64,000 bases of DNA from Gonocerus acuteangulatus (lineage: Eukaryota; Arthropoda; Insecta; Hemiptera; Coreidae), in NCBI GenBank assembly GCA_946811695.1, contig OX328125.1, positions 43,713,586 to 43,777,585 of the forward strand, read 5' to 3'. Position numbers and translations under genes: made by a program. Below are positions 1 through 11,560 of the stretch, one piece after another (position 1 is the first letter of the stretch; the number at the start of each line of letters is the position of its first letter). The notes beneath the pieces are model-generated. The model saw nothing but the letters and a program-made list of their open reading frames with translations, had not been told where the DNA came from and made no database searches.

Positions 1-2936
1 CTTATCTTTTTGATAGTAGCTGGCACAATATACTCATTATAGGCTGCTATCTCTAATAAAGAACAGACCAAACAATTAAACAACTCAACAAGACTATTGC
101 TGTACTCTGAAGAGCTTCTTCCATTGAAATGAAAATTGACTCCACATAGTTTTTGTTATCTTGAGCTATCTGTGTATGACAGCATGAGAAGTATGGCTCT
201 ATTGTTGAGCGGAGTTTTCTGGGATTCCCTGTAGTGACGCAACCAGTCAAGGTCGAGGTTGTACTTGCAGATTGTAGCAAATCATTCTTGTTTTTATTAT
301 TTATTTATAGGGAAAACCAATTTCCAGGAATTTGAATAGTGCTTCATTTAAATTACTCAAAGGTGACAAGCATGACTGAGTCGTTGAATAATTTCCTTGA
401 TAATTGTTATTTGTAATTGCTTCTATTTATTCATCAAGGTCGGAGTATGTTGTGAGTATTCTATCTATTAATAAAAAATACCTTCATAATTTTGCTACGT
501 TAAATAATAACGATACTAACACAAAAATTCCATGCTGTTTTTATTTGCTGAGTGGAAGAATTGATTACAGCAGAAGAAAATTCAGTCGACTCATTCTAAT
601 AGGCGTCTAAAATATTTTTATTTTACTCTTCTTTATTATGTTTCTTCATTATCAATCTTTCTCTTGTTTCTAATCCACGAATGTTCTTTGAGCCAGCTTG
701 CTCAGGTGGTACATAATCCTCCTTCATTAGCTCAAAGAAAAATGTACTAAGCATGACCTATTAACTGAGAAAGCCGGCTGTAATACCCAAGAAAATGTTT
801 TGTTTAGAAAACCGAACTGCTGGTCACACATATGGCCATTAGTAAGCGAAAAAGTATTTGACAATTGAGGCGTCGAAAATCAAAACAAGACACATCACTG
901 AAACCAAATTGTTCAGGAAACAACAAAAACAGAACAAGTCAGAGGTTTAATTTTATACATGTCTATAATTTTCTTAAAAGTTGTAAGTATCACACACGGT
1001 CGTTTTTGAGGAATTTGAGAAGGTTATCTATTTTGAAGGAATTTTTATTTTTTAAGTGACTTACTTAGTTTTAAACTTCACTTATGTATGTCTTATTTTT
1101 AAACCACCTTACCACTTCAACATTAAAAAACAGCATGATCAATTGTGTTTTGAAAATCGTTTTCTTTACCAGTATGAAGAGGACAGTTTGAACTCCTAAA
1201 ATCAACTGTTATCTCAAAATCGTAAAAATAGTTATGTTTCTTGTTTTGATTCTAGACGCCTCAATTACTCATTTTGTCGGCAACTCCGATCCAGCATAAC
1301 AAAATTTCTTTATTTACCCATCATATTTCCATCGAATAATAGTTTATTACGTTCGAGATTTATTAGTAATTATAAAACGGATCAGAACGGTATTACAAAT
1401 ATTATGACTTTTTATCCCAGGTCAATCATTGCATGTGACATTCACACTTTGCAGAAAATCATGAAGTAAAATTCGTCATATTTAGAATCGTAGCATTACA
1501 TTAACCTATTTATAAGTCAAAAATCGTTGATTTTACACATTTCTTAGTTATTTTGCATTTCGACTCACCAATAAATGTGCACTCCTTTACAATTTGTCTG
1601 TCCCTCGTAATTTCTGTAGTTTCTATTTGTATAAATGCAAAAAAAAAAAATAAAAAAAAATTAAAAAAACAAGGTTTTCAAAGTTTCCAAGCAGACAGCT
1701 CACAGAAAATAAGCTACTCTTGCTAAAATGCGTGAATAACATAAGTACGGACCTAAAAAAAATAAATAAAAAGTACTCAATTAAAAAAATAATGAAGAAA
1801 AAAAACACTGATACTTTGTTTTTGTTCAAGATTATTACTACCTGTTGTGTTTTATAAAAAACATGAATTCTATTATTAATACTATTGTCAGTTATCTTTC
1901 ACTTTAAAAAACAACTTTTAAATTATTTTTCCAACCACCCGCACACTTAGTCTATTTTATGTCCTGCGTCTTATCTAATTTGAGGTTATTTCATAAATAA
2001 TATCAATTTTTATCGTTTAGAAGTTTGTACCTTCAATGCTTCACTCATTCTGATAGCTAAATAGTTTTCCTGAGTTCAGTTTTGTAGTATTACGAATCCG
2101 TTTTTGTGAAAGTAAAGTAGATTTCGTGTCAAAGACCGGATACAACATGTTTAGCTTCGTGACCGAGATGTGACCGATAATACGGTTATATTTTTGGCAG
2201 TTGTCGCTATCTCTTAAAGTGGCTGTTTATTAAGAATTCGCTGAGTATCTCCAGATAGTAGGTTGGTGACAGGAAGGTACGTGTGCTTCCAGAGCCTAAC
2301 CACACCGAGAGATAACAGGCATTGTGTCTACCAAGATATGGACACACTAATCACCAGAAAGGACATTGACTCTTCGCCAAACAACCTCCTATTCAAAATA
2401 GGACGGCTTAATGAATCGCTAGAGGAATGTCTTCCTCTTTCGCTATACACTCTCAAAATAATATAAGTGGTTTGTGGTATCAATTTTTATGTATTATGAA
2501 AACTCTAGTACATTAATAATTACAAATATACTCAGAAGAAAGCCTTACTCAAAGTCGAGAGCCAAAATACAGAATACGCATTAGCCTTTTTAAAACAAAT
2601 CAGGCTATATGATACTTAAAAATCCTGAATAAAAATTTATATACTTATAAAATATATATAAATATAAATATATGAAAATTTAATACTGAATTTAATCCCA
2701 ATGATGACCAATAATTTTAATAGACTAATTAGAATAATTATAGGTGTACCTTCTTTTTCTATATAGTTCATTTAATTTTTATCATTGTAAATGCATAAAT
2801 TACCTAATGTTTAATTATAAAAATGAATCATAATCCCCTGTAAAACTATATCAAATTTAAAACTCTATCACTTTGTTTGTAAAATTATATTTACCGTCTA
2901 TCTACGCAAAATCATGTAAAATGATCTATCACCTAT
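1..2936. other. AT-rich intergenic sequence, no gene seen
   Basis: Only short open frames occur here (under about 75 codons), with low-complexity composition and no recognisable domain. A-rich stretches lie near 1638-1670. No SINE head, long inverted repeat or splice-bounded exon was found. Confidence 0.6.
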
Positions 2937-3305
2937 GTAACATTTTTTAAAAAAAATCAGTCCCCCAACAGGGCCAGGAGGGCCCTGAGGGGCAGATACT
3001 GTAGAGGTATCTGATTCATGACCATACGGCACACTAGGGAGATAGTGTAGTCAGTACTATGCCCCGGGCGCCTGATTTTCCCCTTTGCTGTTTCAACTGC
3101 TAGACTCATTAGCACCAAGATACACATTAATAAATTAATTAAAGGCTGGGTTGACCTAGGGACGGTCAGGGAGGCCGAATTCAACCCATGAACGAAGACA
3201 CTAGAAGCAGATCTTTAGTGCTTGCTCGGGATTTGAACTGAGGTACTACAGGATATGAGTCCAGTGCTCTACCACTGAGCTAACCTCGCCCCCAAGTAAC
3301 ATTTT
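2937..3305 (-). repeat. tRNA-Met-like SINE (family C), near full length
   Basis: Read on the minus strand, the element starts with a tRNA-like head (box A-like TTAGCTCAGTGGTAGAGC, then a CAT anticodon-like loop and a degenerate box B) resembling elongator tRNA-Met. A body of about 270 bp follows, ending in an A/T-rich tail. The 10-bp sequence GTAACATTTT occurs on both sides (2937-2946 and 3296-3305), a target-site duplication typical of LINE-mobilised SINEs. Related copies lie at 9.3, 9.7 and 40.0 kb. Open frames across it are by-products of the repeat. Confidence 0.85.
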
Positions 3306-4646
3306 ACCAGATGTAAAGGTCTTTTGACCAAAGCTGCGAAGAGTTTCAATAATAATTAAAAAGCCCGTGAAGCAAGAGCTGTGTAAACTAAAAAATTACT
3401 TTGCAAATTGTACCACAGGCGCCATCTCTGGGTAATGTGTTTCTACTAACACAACCAAATACAATGATTATAAAAATAACCGAAAATAGTTTTTTTTTTT
3501 TTTTTTTTATTTTACTTTTGTTATAAACCGCTCATTTAATTATTACAAAATATAATTTTGTTACAAAGTAAACCCCGACAATGTTTCTTATTACTGGTGT
3601 ATGATACGAACCGAGTTTCGTTATAACGAAAAAAAAATATGGGACAGTATGAGAAAATTAATTATTTGGTCACGAAATAAAACCCAACTCGTAATAAAAC
3701 AATTTTTTTTCACATGTTTTGGGAGCTGGTAGGGGAAGGTATCACCATTGTTTAGCGAAATAAAACGGCAAACCTTCACTCTCTGTAAAATTTATATATC
3801 TATTTCAAATATTATTATTGTTCTGGACGCTTGTAATAAATTCTAAAAACAGTAAGGGTCATAATTTTCCTACTTAAAAATTTTGTTGGTTAACTAAATC
3901 GTACAAACGTTTGATATGAAAATGTTGAATACCGAGTATCGAGACGAAAAACCAAAACGATGGCCACTATTACGTTAACAGCCATCAAACATACATATAC
4001 ACCAACACAGGCACATACTCATACTTGATTCGTTTCTTACATATCTTAGCAAGCAACATTCGTAGGATTGGCTGAGTTAAACAGAATATTTCACAATCAG
4101 GAGCGGGTTTTTTTCCATTAATCTCACTTATATCGTGAGTTGCATCAAGGAATGCTACGGTAGTGATTTAAGATTGAATAAGCTGTTAGAACAGCGTGAA
4201 AATCGATTGAAACCGCTTAACATTAAAAGTGCGGAAGAATTTCTACTTGAATACGTTTTGTTCTTTTTTCTTTAATTTCCGAGTTTTAATTACAAAATCT
4301 AACTTAGTTCACAGGTGTTTAATGAGTTTAATGATTTTTTTAAGAGAACGAAGCGCTTTCTAGGTTTGACTTTAATTTTTCCTGTTGAAAACAAAGTGTA
4401 AAAATATTTCCTAAATTCATATTAGGTTTAAGAACGTAAAATCTCGGGACAATGACTATTTACTCTCTTTTCAAATTTTCCTTCTGATTCACGTTTGCTA
4501 ATAAAATAAATGTTTAAGCTTTGGTTTTTATTTTTATTCAACATGATTGTCCGAATAGAAATGTATAATAATATTATTGGTTTAATTTTCAGTTCTAGCT
4601 TTGGCATTTGGTGAACATTTTCTTGTAGGTTTATTTTCTTTATTTT
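3306..4646. other. AT-rich intergenic sequence, no gene seen
   Basis: No supported gene. A run of about 20 T lies near 3490-3509. Confidence 0.5.
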
Positions 4647-4649
4647 TTT

Positions 4650-4712
4650 CTTCGTTTAACGGTGTATCAAAAATTGGGCTATTAATGCCGGTCTATCTAA
4701 AGGTTGTCACCC
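4650..4712 (-). repeat. SINE body fragment (headless)
   Basis: On the minus strand this reads as a body module with a CTTTAGATAGACCGGC-like core followed by GGCATTAATAGCCC and a C/A-rich end. It matches the body behind the 5S-like head at 35.6 kb and a second headless copy at 62.2 kb. No promoter head is present, so it is a 5'-truncated relic. Confidence 0.5.
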
Positions 4713-4876
4713 TTTTTTTTTTCTTTTTTTTTTTTTGTAGGTTAGTACAATCCTGACAGCAAATAAGAAATTGTATAATAAAAATGACAATTATATAAAG
4801 GATTCTTTAGGAAGAATTATTTGCAAAAACGAAAAACTAGTTCTGGGGGAAAAAGAGAGAGAGAAAAAGAGGGATA

Positions 4877-6083
4877 AAATACGTGTATTTACAAATATTA
4901 TTGTTTATGTTATCCTTCATAACCTGCAAAACAGTTAAATTTAATGCTTAATAAATTTTTCATCGTTCAGAGAATTGATTTTGAACATATTAACCTTTTT
5001 ATTAATAAATATTGCTTTCAATTATCTAATATGGCTTATAACCGTAGATAACGAGTCAAGTATTAATAGATAACCAGCAAAGAACCTCTAAGCTAATCAG
5101 TAAGCTTATCAGCGAGTACGAGTAACTGTTATAAATCACTACTGCTACTTCGAAAGTAACTGGATCTGGTCTTCGCAAAAAGACCCAATGTAATTTGTCA
5201 CTAATCCTGCCAAAAAATTGATTGAAGGTTCGCGATTATCTCCTACTAGCGGAGAGCGTTCATTCTTTCATCGTCCTAGATTGAATGTCCTGTTGCTAGT
5301 AAAAATACCCTGGCTAATGCTGGAGGTGTGGGCCTCGGCTGTTGGTGAATCATCCCGATACCTGACACCTTGGCAAAGATCCAGTCTTGAAAACCTTCTA
5401 TCATCGTTAGGAAATCGGCATAGCTATCATTACACGGCTCTGGGATCAACAGCACTTATTTACGGTTGACGTGTCTTTACGGCGGATCTTCAAATATCAT
5501 TGATGTATTTGCAGTTTTAGCACTTACCGAGGGAATGTATCTATTCAGGTTGCATTGATGGAGGAATGTTTTTTTAAAAAAAAGTTCAAATCTTCAGATA
5601 CTAAAAATGTATGTATATGTCTGTAAGCGGGGTCTCCCGTTGTCTAGTGGCTAGCGCCTTAGATTCATAAGCGGGAGATGGTGGGTTCGATCCCCACCGG
5701 CGACAGGATTTTTTTTCAGGCGCTAATGGCCCAGAATTGTCGATGCGCCGGTAAAAAAAAGGCTCTAAGTATATATATTTATATGGTTCTTTTTGCGAAG
5801 ACAACATCCAGTTACTTTTGAAGTAGTTACTCGTACTGGCTGATAAGCTTACTGATTAGCTTACAGGTTCTTTGCTGGTTATCTATTACTAATTGACTCG
5901 TTATCTACGATTATAAGCCACATTAGTAATTGCCAAGCAATATTTATTAATAAAAAGGTTAATATGATCAAAATCAATTCTCTCAACTACGAAAAATGTT
6001 ATTAAGCATTAAAGTTAACTGTTTTGCAGGTTATGAAGTATAACATAAATAATGATATTTGTAAACACACATATTTTATTCAT
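4877..6083. mobile_element. Large fold-back (long inverted repeat) element
   Basis: The arm at 4877-5186 reappears reverse-complemented at 5785-6083. Shared landmarks include CATAACCTGCAAAACAGTTA, ATTAACCTTTTTATTAATAA and CTTCGCAAAAAG at the inner ends. Arms are about 300 bp and roughly 90% alike by eye. The spacer of about 600 bp holds a tRNA-Glu-like SINE at 5630-5760 and the remaining sequence encodes no transposase I recognise. It belongs with the fold-back element at 41.3-42.0 kb, which shares the CATAACCTGCA...GCTTAATAAC segment. It could instead be two element copies inserted head to head. Confidence 0.75.
5630..5760 (+). repeat. tRNA-Glu-like SINE (family A), short copy
   Basis: The head carries TCTAGTGGCTAGCGCC (box A) and GGGTTCGATCCC (box B) with a CTC-like anticodon region, resembling tRNA-Glu. 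The body is shortened to GCGCTAATGGCC...GATGCGCCGG and ends in an A run. It sits within the spacer of the fold-back element, so it inserted after that element formed. Confidence 0.85.
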
Positions 6084-6162
6084 TTTTTTTTTCTCTCTTT
6101 CTTTTCTCTCTTTTTTTTTTTTTTTTTTTTTTTTGTTTACAGTTATATAGCATTATAGGCAT

Positions 6163-6521
6163 AAGAGCTATGCGTTTTCTCTCGCTTCGCTTGCTCAAGA
6201 AGATATCAAAACTGTAGTCCAACTCGCTAAAATTAATAGAATTCTATTAATTTTTGCGAGTAAGAAACCAAACGCCTTTGTCATGAACATCGCGAACTAA
6301 TTGTAAAAGACCCATTTTATATCACTAAAATAAACAGAGCTTTTTCACAAACAAACGCTAATTCACTGTTGAAGGTTACTTTACTCCCAGCAAGAACCAA
6401 TAGAATTGCTCATCGGAATCCTCCAATAGAAATGCAAAGGAGTTATGCGCAGGCGCTGAATCCCAGTTAAAATCACTACTGCTACCTCAAAAGTAACTGG
6501 ATGTGGTCTTCGCAAAAAGGC

Positions 6522-6522
<1 letters not shown>
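6163..6522 (-). repeat. Second copy of fold-back family sequence
   Basis: Bases 6167-6240 are the reverse complement of the internal segment of the 41.5-kb fold-back element (shared TTTTCTCTCGCTTCGCTTGC versus the GAGCGAGCGTAGCGAGCGG core there). Bases 6466-6522 repeat the inner arm end at 5130-5186 in the same orientation (ACTACTGCTAC...GTAACTGGATGTGG...CGCAAAAAGGCCC) and stop exactly where a TA microsatellite begins. Confidence 0.65.

Positions 6523-6574
<52 letters not shown>
6523..6574. repeat. (TA)n microsatellite
   Basis: About 26 uninterrupted TA units start directly at the end of the fold-back-family sequence. The open frame reading poly-Tyr/Ile through it is not a gene. Confidence 0.95.
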
Positions 6575-6576
<2 letters not shown>

Positions 6577-7167
6577 AAACATGGTATATACTATCTCCAT
6601 AATTGTTATATACATGGTGACCCCTGTTTTCTCAATATATTCAATGTGGCAGAATGGCCGATTTCTGTAACTACACAACTTTCATCACTGCTCCTTTAGG
6701 TTTCTCTACATGTTTCACCTCTTTTTTTGGAAGCCTCTTCAGGAGCACTTAAAATAATAAAACATTAAAGCCTCTACCTTTCGCAGGCCCGCTTCGACTG
6801 ACAAGATTAATCATGGCTCCTGCATATCAGCTGTTTAAAATCGATTGCTTTAGAACAAATGATTTTTCAGAGGAAGTGTGTCATTTTATTAAATAAGTGA
6901 TTTTATGTTGTCTTGTTTATTAAATGTTCTCGAAATATTCAATTTCAGATATTTTATTAACTGTCTTTTCCCTGTTTTTAATTATATGAATTAATAATTA
7001 ATTTTTATTTTTCCGTTGTAAAATCGACATTCACCCTAAAACGATCGAGTTTAAACAGTTTGTTAATTGTTAATTTCGAATTTTTTAAAATATTAATTTT
7101 TTTACTAACGATGCCAAAATTCGTTAAACGTTTTATTAGTATTAAACCTGTTAAATAAATAAATAAT

Positions 7168-7250
7168 GATTAAAAAAAAAATCCCTAGGGGGATTTGAAC
7201 CCTAACCGGTCATAACCAGCTAACAATTACGCCCAACAGGCCTTTTAATT
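7168..7250 (-). repeat. tRNA-like SINE head fragment
   Basis: On the minus strand it contains TTAGCTGGTTATGACCGGTT followed by GGGTTCAAATCCCCC and then an A/T run. The box-B-like part is convincing, but the rest does not match the three main SINE families here. It could be a decayed tRNA pseudogene. Confidence 0.4.
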
Positions 7251-9324
7251 AGTGTTAGATAGTAACTAGATAATATTCGAAAAGTGTGTCGTCTTAAGAA
7301 AATGTAAACAGTTACTGACCTGATTTTCTTCATAGTTTAGGCCTGCAACGGTTCTTTTCTCAGAATTCTTTACACGTATAGTTTTTTTTTTTTTTTTCTT
7401 CTTTTATGATTTTTCTTCTATAGGTGAATAGTATACACAGGCTAATAATATGTAATAATTATTATATAGCAGATGGAAATTTAAAAATAATACTAGTCCA
7501 TTAATATATATATGATATCATTAATCTACTAGTTTCGTACCTTTAGTGCCTAATCAAAAGCATTGTTAAAACTATTTCCCATTATTAGGACCACGTAATG
7601 ACTGAACAAGAATGACGTCAAATATCCAGATCGATAAGTGAATAAAATCTTTGATATCTATAAGCTAATTAATAATAATTGTCAATTAGGTTAAAACATA
7701 TTTTATTAAGCCGTTTTATTTCTATTTTTATTTTATTTTGCCGTTATCTATATTATTATTTATCTCTATGATCTTAACATAATTGAAATAAAGCATGTAT
7801 CTAGTTGCATGATATGTCAATGCCGTTTTATTGTCGCCTTCACCCACATTTTTACGAAGGAACTAGACGAATTTATTGGAAGGAATTAAACGAATTGAAA
7901 AGCCAACAAAATAATAGATAAATAATAATAGTTTTTCTTAAAAATGTTTTTAAAAATAAGAATGTATGAATGTATGAAAAAAAATACATATATATAAAAA
8001 AAATTAAATTTTGTAGGCAATTTAATTTTTTATTTATATAAAAATAGAAATTGAAATAAAGAATTAAAGTAATTGCAGTATATACATGATTATAAACAAA
8101 TTACGGGATTGAGGTATATACGTCATTTAAGAAAAAAATAACCAATAAATAATGAATGGGAAAAAAGAGAGAGGCATTCATACAAAATGAACAAACGACA
8201 CTCATACATTATGTCAGTTAACCAGAAATAGGTAACACGAAAAAATCCGGCAATTTTACCCTGGAAGTTGTGTGCCCTAAAAATTCAAACAAACCAACAA
8301 CCTCAATTTTAGTATGTATATTTAGCCTCCTTTTAAGTAAGTGAGACTCCCCAATTTTTGTTGGAAAGAACTAGTACATTTTGTTTCGTATATTCTACAT
8401 TTTGATTCTCTATCTTTAATTTGGTTAAACGATTTGTTTTTTTTATTTTTCTGTGGTATGCCTAAACAATTTTACCAAGACTCTCACTGATTGTATGAAT
8501 TTGTAAATTATTGGGTTATATTCAATTTAACAAAACTATTCCTAATAATAGATAACGATTGTGAAATCAGCGCATTCCAAACTTTTTGGCGATCAAATTC
8601 CTTTGAGACGGAATTCCATTCCACTCGAAATGAGAGAGGTGTAGAGAAAATTGATGGAGTACTATTGAACGGGACAGTATCTACCTGTTAACAAGCAGCT
8701 ACTCGAAAAGCGCGGGGGCTTTTTAACGAGTCCCTCTACCGCTCCGCATTGAAACTTGTCGGAACAAATCGGCCCGGAATAATTAGAGTCCTTTTAGAGG
8801 GATGTACAACATTGACAGTCCAAAATGAGGACAAAGGACGAAGGGGATGTTAATACGTCACAGAGTTAGTACACCGAGAACAATACGCCTAAAATCTACC
8901 TCTTATTTCCCAACTGATATGGCTCTCTGGATGAATACATCAGCTGTTTAAAGATAAACTTTACAATCTATTGAAACATTGAACAATGAAAATAAATACA
9001 AATTTTACATCTGACAAACTTTGTAGTAAACCATATCTCTGTTATGAATGAATCGCCCATTCTATACCTATGAAAGAGCCCTAATAATTTCCACATTAAC
9101 ACATTCCAATTTCCAATCATATTTAGCAATTATTTGCTTTTTTTATTTGGCATTTGCATAGGTAAATGTAATCAAATAAATATATTATTTATCAAAATTA
9201 GTTAAATAATGTAGCTTTCTTTTTATTTTTGTACATCATACAAACGTGCTCCCATCCAGACCCTGGTAAATCGCCCAAATATATAAATACGTACATAAAA
9301 CCCTGATTTTTTTTTATCCATACG
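7251..9324. other. AT-rich intergenic sequence, no gene seen
   Basis: A less AT-rich patch at about 8580-8780 includes the 16-mer TTGTCGGAACAAATCG, which recurs at 28.8 kb, so part of this region may be an unclassified repeat. No supported exon was seen. Confidence 0.4.
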
Positions 9325-9587
9325 TGTTATCCGATTCTTGACCATACGACAAACTAGGGAGATAGTGTGGTCAGTACAATACTCCGGCCGCCTAATTTTT
9401 CCCTTAATAAACCCATTAATAAAAAAGTGTACCCATCAATAAATTAATTAAAAGCTGGGTGGGCCTAGGGACAGTCTGGGACCCCGAATCAGACCCACGA
9501 ACGAAGACACCAAAAAATAAAGTCTTTGGTGCACCGGAGCCTTGCACTCAGGTTCTTCAGCATACCAGTCCAGTGCACTACCACTAA

Positions 9588-9590
<3 letters not shown>
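9325..9590 (-). repeat. tRNA-Met-like SINE (family C), inverted copy
   Basis: The minus-strand body matches the 3.0-kb copy (GACCATAC...ACTAGGGAGATAGTGT on the plus strand). Its promoter head is reduced to TTAGTGGTAGTGCACTGG-like sequence, which abuts the TA microsatellite at 9591. Together with the plus-strand copy at 9715 it forms a head-to-head inverted pair. Confidence 0.75.
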
Positions 9591-9647
<57 letters not shown>

Positions 9648-9712
9648 CAAATATATATATATATATATATATAAACAAATATATATATATATATATATAT
9701 TTGTTTATATTT
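9591..9712. repeat. Interrupted (TA)n microsatellite
   Basis: Three TA blocks are separated by short AAACAAA-type interruptions. The array lies exactly between two divergently oriented SINE heads. Poly-Tyr/Ile frames here are artefacts. Confidence 0.95.
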
Positions 9713-9714
9713 AT

Positions 9715-10017
9715 GGGCGAGGTTAGCTCAGTGGTAGAGCACTGGACTAACAAGTTGGAGGAATTGAATTCAAATCCCGAGCAAAGCACTAAAGATATTT
9801 ATCTACTTGTGTCTTCGTTCATGGGTTGGATTCGGCATCTCTGTCCGTCCCTATGCTAACCTAGCTTTTGATTAATTTAATAATGGGCACCTTGGTGCTA
9901 ATGACTCTAGCAGTCGAAGTCAAGGGGAAAGTCAGGCGGCCGGAGCTTAGTACTGATCACACTATCTCCCTAGTGTGCCGTATGGTCATGAATCAGATAC
10001 CTCTATAGTATCTGTCC
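9715..10017 (+). repeat. tRNA-Met-like SINE (family C), plus copy
   Basis: GGGCGAGGTTAGCTCAGTGG opens the head. The body follows the 3.0-kb copy through the conserved ACACTATCTCCCTAGTGTGC and GAATCAGATACCTCTA segments, then stops before the GC-rich 3' part found at 3.0 kb. It is therefore 3'-shortened. Confidence 0.85.
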
Positions 10018-10029
10018 AAAATTGATTAT

Positions 10030-10251
10030 TCAAAGTATGCTATATATATATATATTCCTGAAATATCCTACGAGGAAGTGGTTTAGTATCAGAACTAGGA
10101 CCACAATACCGATGCCATGTGTGAATGCCAGACCACGATCCACGCTCCTCTGTAGTAAAGTAAGCAAATGACGACTCCTTGGGGACTTGTTATTTGACTT
10201 ATTGTGCAACAGAATTCTCACGGGCCTAGGAAAGCGACCTGAATCAGGCAA
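10030..10251 (-). pseudogene. Possible non-LTR retroelement ORF1/gag relic
   Basis: A 73-codon minus-strand frame contains GRFPRPVRILLHNKS...RSRHLLTLLQ, which resembles the conserved RPRP(I/V)-(K/R)-I-x-F...LRSRHLL segment of insect retrotransposon ORF1 products. The sequence then turns hydrophobic, probably after a frameshift. I recognise no zinc knuckle or RT. The assignment rests on a short motif remembered from the family and could be wrong. Confidence 0.25.
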
Positions 10252-11154
10252 ATGTCAAACCCCTAGCAGTGTTAATCGTACAATCACATCGACAGCCGAA
10301 CCCTCCGATTATTCTAGGCACTGCCAGATATAGAACAAGGAAGATAGAAACTATCTCTTAGGAGTGAATCACATGTTGATATAGACTAGGGGAAGGAATA
10401 TTTTTTCCTTTAGTCTGATAGATATATTAATTTCCAGGTTTAGCTATTTATGAATGACACATTATCCAGAATGTAGATGGAAAAATGGTCAGAACTCAGG
10501 AGGTTTGCCCAAATGGATTAATAGATAGATAGATAAATATATTTATTCCAGCAACCAAATTACATTTCGAAACTTGGACCATTCTTATAAAAATGGAAAA
10601 ATTCTTATCAATAATATACAATGTGGAATCCCTTTATTTTGCTTTCTTCCACTATACTAGACCTTTTTAATAGGTTTTGGTAAAAGGATTAATCTATATT
10701 TTATATCTATGTTATCCAAATGCCACAATTATTTTATTCGCTACACAAACAGTGATAATAAATTAGATAAAATAATAAATATTTAATAGCAAAAACCACT
10801 GTTTATAACAAACTTAAATAATAAAACTATGTAAGTATTTAAACTATTAAAACTACATTAAAAATATAAATATTATAACTTTATAACATAATGACTTCCT
10901 TTGGTGCGTTAAATATTAATCTGAGAATTTAGCATAGAGTTTTGGATTCACATTTTTTCTGATTGGAAAATGTTCACACATATAACATTCATCCAATGTG
11001 AGATAAATTTTGATTACGTTTGTCCCAGATGGGGTATCACAACAAAATATTTTATCAACAGACATTGATTTTGGAACTGTTCGTATACGTTAATAAATAT
11101 CTCAATACCGGTTGTTAAACTGTTATATTTGGAAATCGATTGTTAGTAGCCCTA
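10252..11154. other. Intergenic, no gene seen
   Basis: Moderate GC at 10250-10350 may continue the retroelement relic. The rest is AT-rich without supported features. Confidence 0.4.
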
Positions 11155-11560
11155 AAGCAGGCCATTCGCGTTCCAATTTGCAGTACGACTTCCGAAGTTG
11201 TACTAAAAGTCGGATCTTGAATGAGCTTGTCGGATAGTTGGAAGACTAGTTGGACGAGTCGGAACATTTACAGGGACGTCTCGAAGGCGCGACATTCAAC
11301 TGGCGACGGAGTTGGATCCTGTGTGGAAGAGTCGGATCAAAGTCGCCTCAGTTAGCTCGCTCGGTGCTTGTCCTTCGGGCAACTTCGGTCTGCACTAGAA
11401 GCATTTTTCGGCACGTGAGCAACGGACACCGTCGTGAAAACCGACTAGGTCTAAAGTTTGATCGCACGTTGGATAGCTAGTCGGAGCGTAAGTGGAGTCG
11501 ACTATCCAACTAGTAGTCCTACGAAGTCGTACTGCAAGTCGGAACGTAAATGGACAGCTT
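11155..11560. mobile_element. Non-autonomous TIR element (MITE-like, about 406 bp)
   Basis: The left end, AAGCAGGCCATTCGCGTTCC then TTTGCAGTACGACTTC, is matched in reverse complement by the right end, which reads GAAGTCGTACTGCAAGTCGG then AACGTAAATGGACAGCTT. The terminal inverted repeats are about 40-45 bp with scattered mismatches. The interior is far richer in G+C than its surroundings and has many GTCGGA/AGTCGG repeats. The open frame inside has no recognisable domain. Superfamily was not assigned because no clean target-site duplication is visible. Confidence 0.7.

Noticed and set aside
9542..9859. 105-codon frame
   Set aside because: Crosses a TA array and a SINE; the SINE-derived residues are not a protein domain.
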